Shown here in pieces: positions 61,106 to 64,000 of a stretch of 64,000 nucleotides of DNA. The DNA lies in assembly GCA_963850765.1 (NCBI GenBank), contig CAWKMN010000009.1, forward strand, positions 620,001 through 684,000, read 5' to 3'. The stretch's first letter is position 1; the number at the start of each line of letters is the position of its first letter. Both the position numbers and the translations under genes were made by a program. This stretch comes from CAWKMN01 sp963850765. Its GTDB lineage: Bacteria > Chloroflexota > Anaerolineae > Aggregatilineales > Aggregatilineaceae. Under the pieces are notes generated by a model, which worked only from the letters and a program-made list of their open reading frames with translations, was not told where the DNA came from and did not search any database.

Positions 61106-61200
61106 ATCTCTGCGCTCTCTGCGTCTCTCCGGTTCGATCTTTACCCGTTGCGTTTCTCCTTGTCGTTCTCTGTGTCCTCTGTGCTCTCTGTGGTTGGAGC
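61106..61200. repeat. 9-bp-period array, reverse orientation
   Basis: Two short runs on this strand: TCTCTGCGC, TCTCTGCGT; and TTCTCTGTG, TCCTCTGTG, CTCTCTGTG. They are the reverse complement of the CACAGAG-type units at 1538 and 38999. Confidence 0.7.
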
Positions 61201-61210
61201 TTTGCTTTTT

Positions 61211-62290
61211 TTACGGCAGATACGGCTCCATCGCCGGGCAGTATTCGCTCACCGCCTGTTCGAGCGTCAGATTCTCCCAATCGCCGTAGGCCAGCGCGGG
61301 ATACCCGTCGTCGTTGCGGCAGAAGCCGCTGCCGACCTGTGAGAGATACAGCGCCACCGCCACGCTCAGACGCGGCGCGGCGAACGAGGTGCCCGTGACC
61401 ATGCCCACGCTGCTGTCATACTCGCCGGGCAGCATGATCTCGGCGTAATTTGAGATACGGCTGTTTCTGCCTTGCTGCTGAGCTTCTCCCATGAGCAGCG
61501 GCGTATCGTTCCGCTTTTCCCACGCACTGCTGCTGTGGAAACCCTGACCCGTGCTGGCGCTGGCGCTGATCACCTGACCCCACGCGCCCGGCCAGAAGGG
61601 GAAGTCCAGCCCAAAGTTGCCCGCCGACGCGACCGGGATCGCGGTAGCGCTGTAGGCATCCAGCAGAGTTTGCAGCGGGTCGAGATCGGTGGCGGTCTGC
61701 GCGCGCTGCGACATGACCGGGAACACCGTGTCGTCATAAAACAGCACGGCACGCTGGAAGAGGCCGCGATGTCCGTTGTTGTTATTGTTCCGCTTGGCGT
61801 CGGTCATCTGCACCTGAAGGTCGGCCAATTGCTGGATGTATTCGCACGGAATGACCGCGAAGCTCATATTGATGACGTAAAAATCCGCGCCGGTATCGAG
61901 CATGGCCGTCTCGATGCGCTCCGCCACGACGTCGGTGGTCAAACCCTGAATCTCGACCGGGACGACCGCGATGGTGTCGCTGGCCCCGACTTCGTCCAGC
62001 AGGTCCTGGATCTCCTCCACCACCAGATCCCCGTGGGGTGTATCCAGCGCTTCCGCCGAGACGCCGCGCACCGCGAACGCCTGGCTTTCGAGGCTGACCG
62101 CACAGTTATCGCCGGATGCGGCACCCGTGGCGCTCGGAGCAGCGCCCGTGAAATCGTCCGCCACCAGGATCGCCACCTGATACGGCTGCGCGGCGGCGTG
62201 CCGCGGGCCGATCGCGGCGGCGATCAGGACGATCAGCAGCAGGAGAGCGGCAGATAACGATAGTTTCGTCGGTCGTGAATATGGGGTCAT
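61211..62290 (-). CDS. Secreted subtilisin-like serine protease
   Basis: 359 residues. Signal peptide to about residue 34 (HAAAQ). Catalytic triad of the subtilase fold: Asp45 or Asp46 (ILVADDFTG), His86 (LDTPHGDLV) and Ser302 (GMVTGTSFAAPRLSVA), with the oxyanion Asn225 (VASAGNFG). Shorter than classical subtilases with a reduced N-terminal part, and an Asn run (RNNNNNGHRG) near 168. No extra domains after the catalytic one. Probably secreted. Stands alone, downstream of an NTPase/TPR gene on the same strand. Confidence 0.88.
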   Translation of the reverse strand: MTPYSRPTKLSLSAALLLLIVLIAAAIGPRHAAAQPYQVAILVADDFTGAAPSATGAASGDNCAVSLESQAFAVRGVSAEALDTPHGDLVVEEIQDLLDEVGASDTIAVVPVEIQGLTTDVVAERIETAMLDTGADFYVINMSFAVIPCEYIQQLADLQVQMTDAKRNNNNNGHRGLFQRAVLFYDDTVFPVMSQRAQTATDLDPLQTLLDAYSATAIPVASAGNFGLDFPFWPGAWGQVISASASTGQGFHSSSAWEKRNDTPLLMGEAQQQGRNSRISNYAEIMLPGEYDSSVGMVTGTSFAAPRLSVAVALYLSQVGSGFCRNDDGYPALAYGDWENLTLEQAVSEYCPAMEPYLP

Positions 62291-62356
62291 CTTCTTTCCC
62301 TCTCTCTTGGACTCGTTCAGATTTTTTCCCTGTGAATAGTCAGGCCATGGGGTTCT

Positions 62357-62490
62357 TTTGTAGGGGCAAGCCTTGGGTTGCCCACGGGCTCACCCTTGAA
62401 TCCCCTCTCCATGTTATGGAGAGGGGACTTGCTCGGCGCGCGCTACGCCCCTCCAGTGCCGATGGAGAGGGGGCTGAGGGGTGAGGTTAA
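62357..62490. repeat. Dispersed repeat fragments
   Basis: A GTAGGGGCAAGCC fragment, a CCCCTCTCC/GGAGAGGGG hairpin with ATGTTAT loop and a CCAGTGCCGATGGAGAGGGG segment between the subtilase and TPR genes. Confidence 0.55.
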
Positions 62491-62493
62491 CCA

Positions 62494-64000
62494 TCACTCC
62501 GCCGTATACTGCGCCTGCCGCATGTACGCCTCGACCTCGGCGGCTTTCGCGTTATGGCCGCTCTCGCGGAACAGGGCCAGCGCCCGCGAGAGGTGATCCT
62601 GCGCCTCGGGGTCGTGATGCAGCCGGTGATGATCCTCACCGATGCTTTGCAGCGCCAACCCTTCCAGGATGCGGTTATCCAGCCGGCACGCGATCCCGTG
62701 GGCGCGCTCGTGATGCGCCAGCGCCTCCTCGAAGCGATCGCGCTGGTGTTCGGTCGAGCCGAGATTCAGCAGCGCGTAAAACAGCGTTTCCTGGTCATCG
62801 ATACGCTCGGCCAGTGCGGCCTCTTCGGCGTAATAACCGTGCGCTGCCGCGTAATCGCCCTGCGACTGGGCGTAATAGCCCTGGTGTTCGAGCACAAACC
62901 CGATCAGGAACACGTCGCCCAACTCCCCGGCGATCTGGTAAGCTTCGGTAAAATGCCCGGTCGGATCGTCGCCCTGATCGGCGCACACCTTGCCGATGGC
63001 GCACAGCAGCATCGCCTGCCGGTCGCGCTGACCACGCGCGCGGGCCAGATCCAGCGCCCCCTGGTAGCTCGACCGGGCGTGAGCCAGATCCCCGCGATCA
63101 TACGCAATATTGCCGCGCTTGCCGAGCAGAAAATCGCGCGCCTCGTCATAATCCGATCCCAATTGGCTCGCCGTAGTGATCGCCGCGTCCAGCCGCTCGA
63201 TAAAGGCCAGCACGTGCCCGCGCGCCGAGAGGTACGGACCGGCGAGGGTCTGCATGATCTCGATCAGCGCCGGACCGCTGCCGGTGTCCTGGGCGGCTTT
63301 GGCGGCTCCCAGGATGTTTGTCATCTCGACTTCGAGCGCCTTGAGATCGGCGGCATGATCGCGTACAAACACGCGGCACACCTCGATCACGCTCGATAAG
63401 TCGTAGCCGCGCCCCGCGGAGACGGTATGCGCGTAGCTGTAGGCGAGATCGTGTACGCGGTAGAACGGCAGCCCTTCATCCGACTGGCGGGCGCGCTCGG
63501 CCAATCCGCGCCGCTGAAGCGTGGTGAGCGCTTCGCTCACGGCTGGCTCGTCGCGACCCATAACCCGCGCCAGCAGATCCGGCGTCGCCTGGGGCGCGAA
63601 CAGCCGCCCAAACGCCAGGAAAACCTGCCGCGTATTGTCGTCCAGCGCGTACAGGCTGGCATTCAGCAGTTCGGTGATGCTGGTCCGGCCCTCTTCCGCG
63701 AAGCTGTGCGGCATGGCGATGGCGTGCGGCGCGGCCTCGATGCGGCGCATCAGCTCGCCGGGGCGGATCTGATCGACCTTGAGGGTTTTACCCGCGACTT
63801 CGAGCGCGAAGGCGTGATAGCCCAACTGCCGGCAGATCTCGCGCGCATCGTCGCCGGTGAGAGTCTGTCCCGCGTGGAAGCTGAGCAGCTTGAGCGCCGG
63901 GTCGTCGTCCAGGCCGCGCACCTCCACGATCGTATCGAGCGCGAACCGCTGGCGGGCCGTGACCAGCACCGGCAGGCGGCGCGGCACCGCTTTGAGCACC
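62494..64000 (-). CDS. STAND-type NTPase/TPR regulator, C-terminal part (partial, runs off right edge)
   Basis: Open to the window edge. The start (LPVLVTARQRFAL, EVRGLDDDPALKLL) matches the sensor part of an NB-ARC/AAA-type STAND NTPase, followed by a winged-helix segment (LLNASLYALDDNTRQVFLAF, ALTTLQRRGLAERARQ, YRVHDLAYSYAH). The last ~300 residues are TPR helices: DEARDFLLGKRGNIAYDRGD, QGYYAQSQGDYAAAHGYYAE, LLNLGSTEHQRDRFEEALAH, and a C-terminal helix. STAND proteins with TPRs act as ligand-triggered switches, often in transcription control; the effector domain would lie beyond the right edge. Confidence 0.8.
   Translation of the reverse strand, partial: VLKAVPRRLPVLVTARQRFALDTIVEVRGLDDDPALKLLSFHAGQTLTGDDAREICRQLGYHAFALEVAGKTLKVDQIRPGELMRRIEAAPHAIAMPHSFAEEGRTSITELLNASLYALDDNTRQVFLAFGRLFAPQATPDLLARVMGRDEPAVSEALTTLQRRGLAERARQSDEGLPFYRVHDLAYSYAHTVSAGRGYDLSSVIEVCRVFVRDHAADLKALEVEMTNILGAAKAAQDTGSGPALIEIMQTLAGPYLSARGHVLAFIERLDAAITTASQLGSDYDEARDFLLGKRGNIAYDRGDLAHARSSYQGALDLARARGQRDRQAMLLCAIGKVCADQGDDPTGHFTEAYQIAGELGDVFLIGFVLEHQGYYAQSQGDYAAAHGYYAEEAALAERIDDQETLFYALLNLGSTEHQRDRFEEALAHHERAHGIACRLDNRILEGLALQSIGEDHHRLHHDPEAQDHLSRALALFRESGHNAKAAEVEAYMRQAQYTAE

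Overview
This 64 kb window is GC-rich bacterial chromosome. The gene content and architecture suggest a member of the Chloroflexota, probably Anaerolineae-like: HrcA, SH3 plus trypsin-like secreted proteases, Thr/Pro-rich secreted proteins, C39-like/TPR proteins, MacB-type export operons, an alpha-2-macroglobulin, and very abundant dispersed G-rich hairpin repeats. That assignment is inference; there is no rRNA or other marker to prove it. No tRNA, rRNA, CRISPR array, IS transposase, integrase or prophage was seen.

Layout. 1-4 kb: the 5' part of a sugar-type ABC binding protein, a MazG-like nucleotide pyrophosphohydrolase, a lipoprotein, a YdcF-like membrane protein and a single-domain response regulator. 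4.1-11.3 kb: a 2382-residue secreted alpha-2-macroglobulin with an intact CIEQ thioester motif. 11.5-17.2 kb: a membrane protein, a phosphoribosyltransferase and a translation cluster on the minus strand (two four-domain S1 proteins, bS21, IF-1) with clear terminators and one consensus sigma-70 promoter. 17.8-20.2 kb: an ECF sigma factor overlapping an anti-sigma/C39-like/TPR fusion whose catalytic Cys is Phe. 20.3-24.4 kb: a two-domain VOC protein, a PadR operon with two His/Gly-rich small proteins, HrcA and thioredoxin. 24.8-36.1 kb: a minus-strand export locus (two FtsX-like permeases, two ATPases, a beta-propeller-like protein) interrupted by a 23S rRNA-intervening-sequence-type four-helix-bundle gene. 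36.5-40.5 kb: a seven-blade WD40 protein, a secreted trypsin-like protease and an MFS transporter. 41.1-46.4 kb: DNA polymerase III alpha carrying a LAGLIDADG intein. 46.4-64 kb: Uma2 nuclease, methyltransferase, cNMP-binding histidine kinase, zinc-ribbon protein, secreted zincin, Ig-like secreted protein, a solitary FtsX permease, a TipAL-like MerR regulator, serine beta-lactamase family protein, an Ntn-type amide hydrolase, a membrane protein, an FHA protein, a subtilase and the 3' part of an NTPase/TPR regulator.

The most unusual signal is a set of degenerate tandem arrays with strict 7-bp period but different unit sequences. Several start inside or at the stop codon of a gene, and two in opposite orientation bracket the four-helix-bundle gene. 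Other dispersed families are a 28-bp perfect palindrome (four copies), 9-bp-period CACAGAG arrays, and long G/C-rich hairpin repeats that fill almost every intergenic gap, including every junction of the export operon.

Caution: about fifteen genes or gene segments show single-base frameshifts, mostly at G or A runs and several in genes expected to be essential (dnaE, S1). I read most of these as sequencing or assembly indels and give each gene as one feature across the shift.
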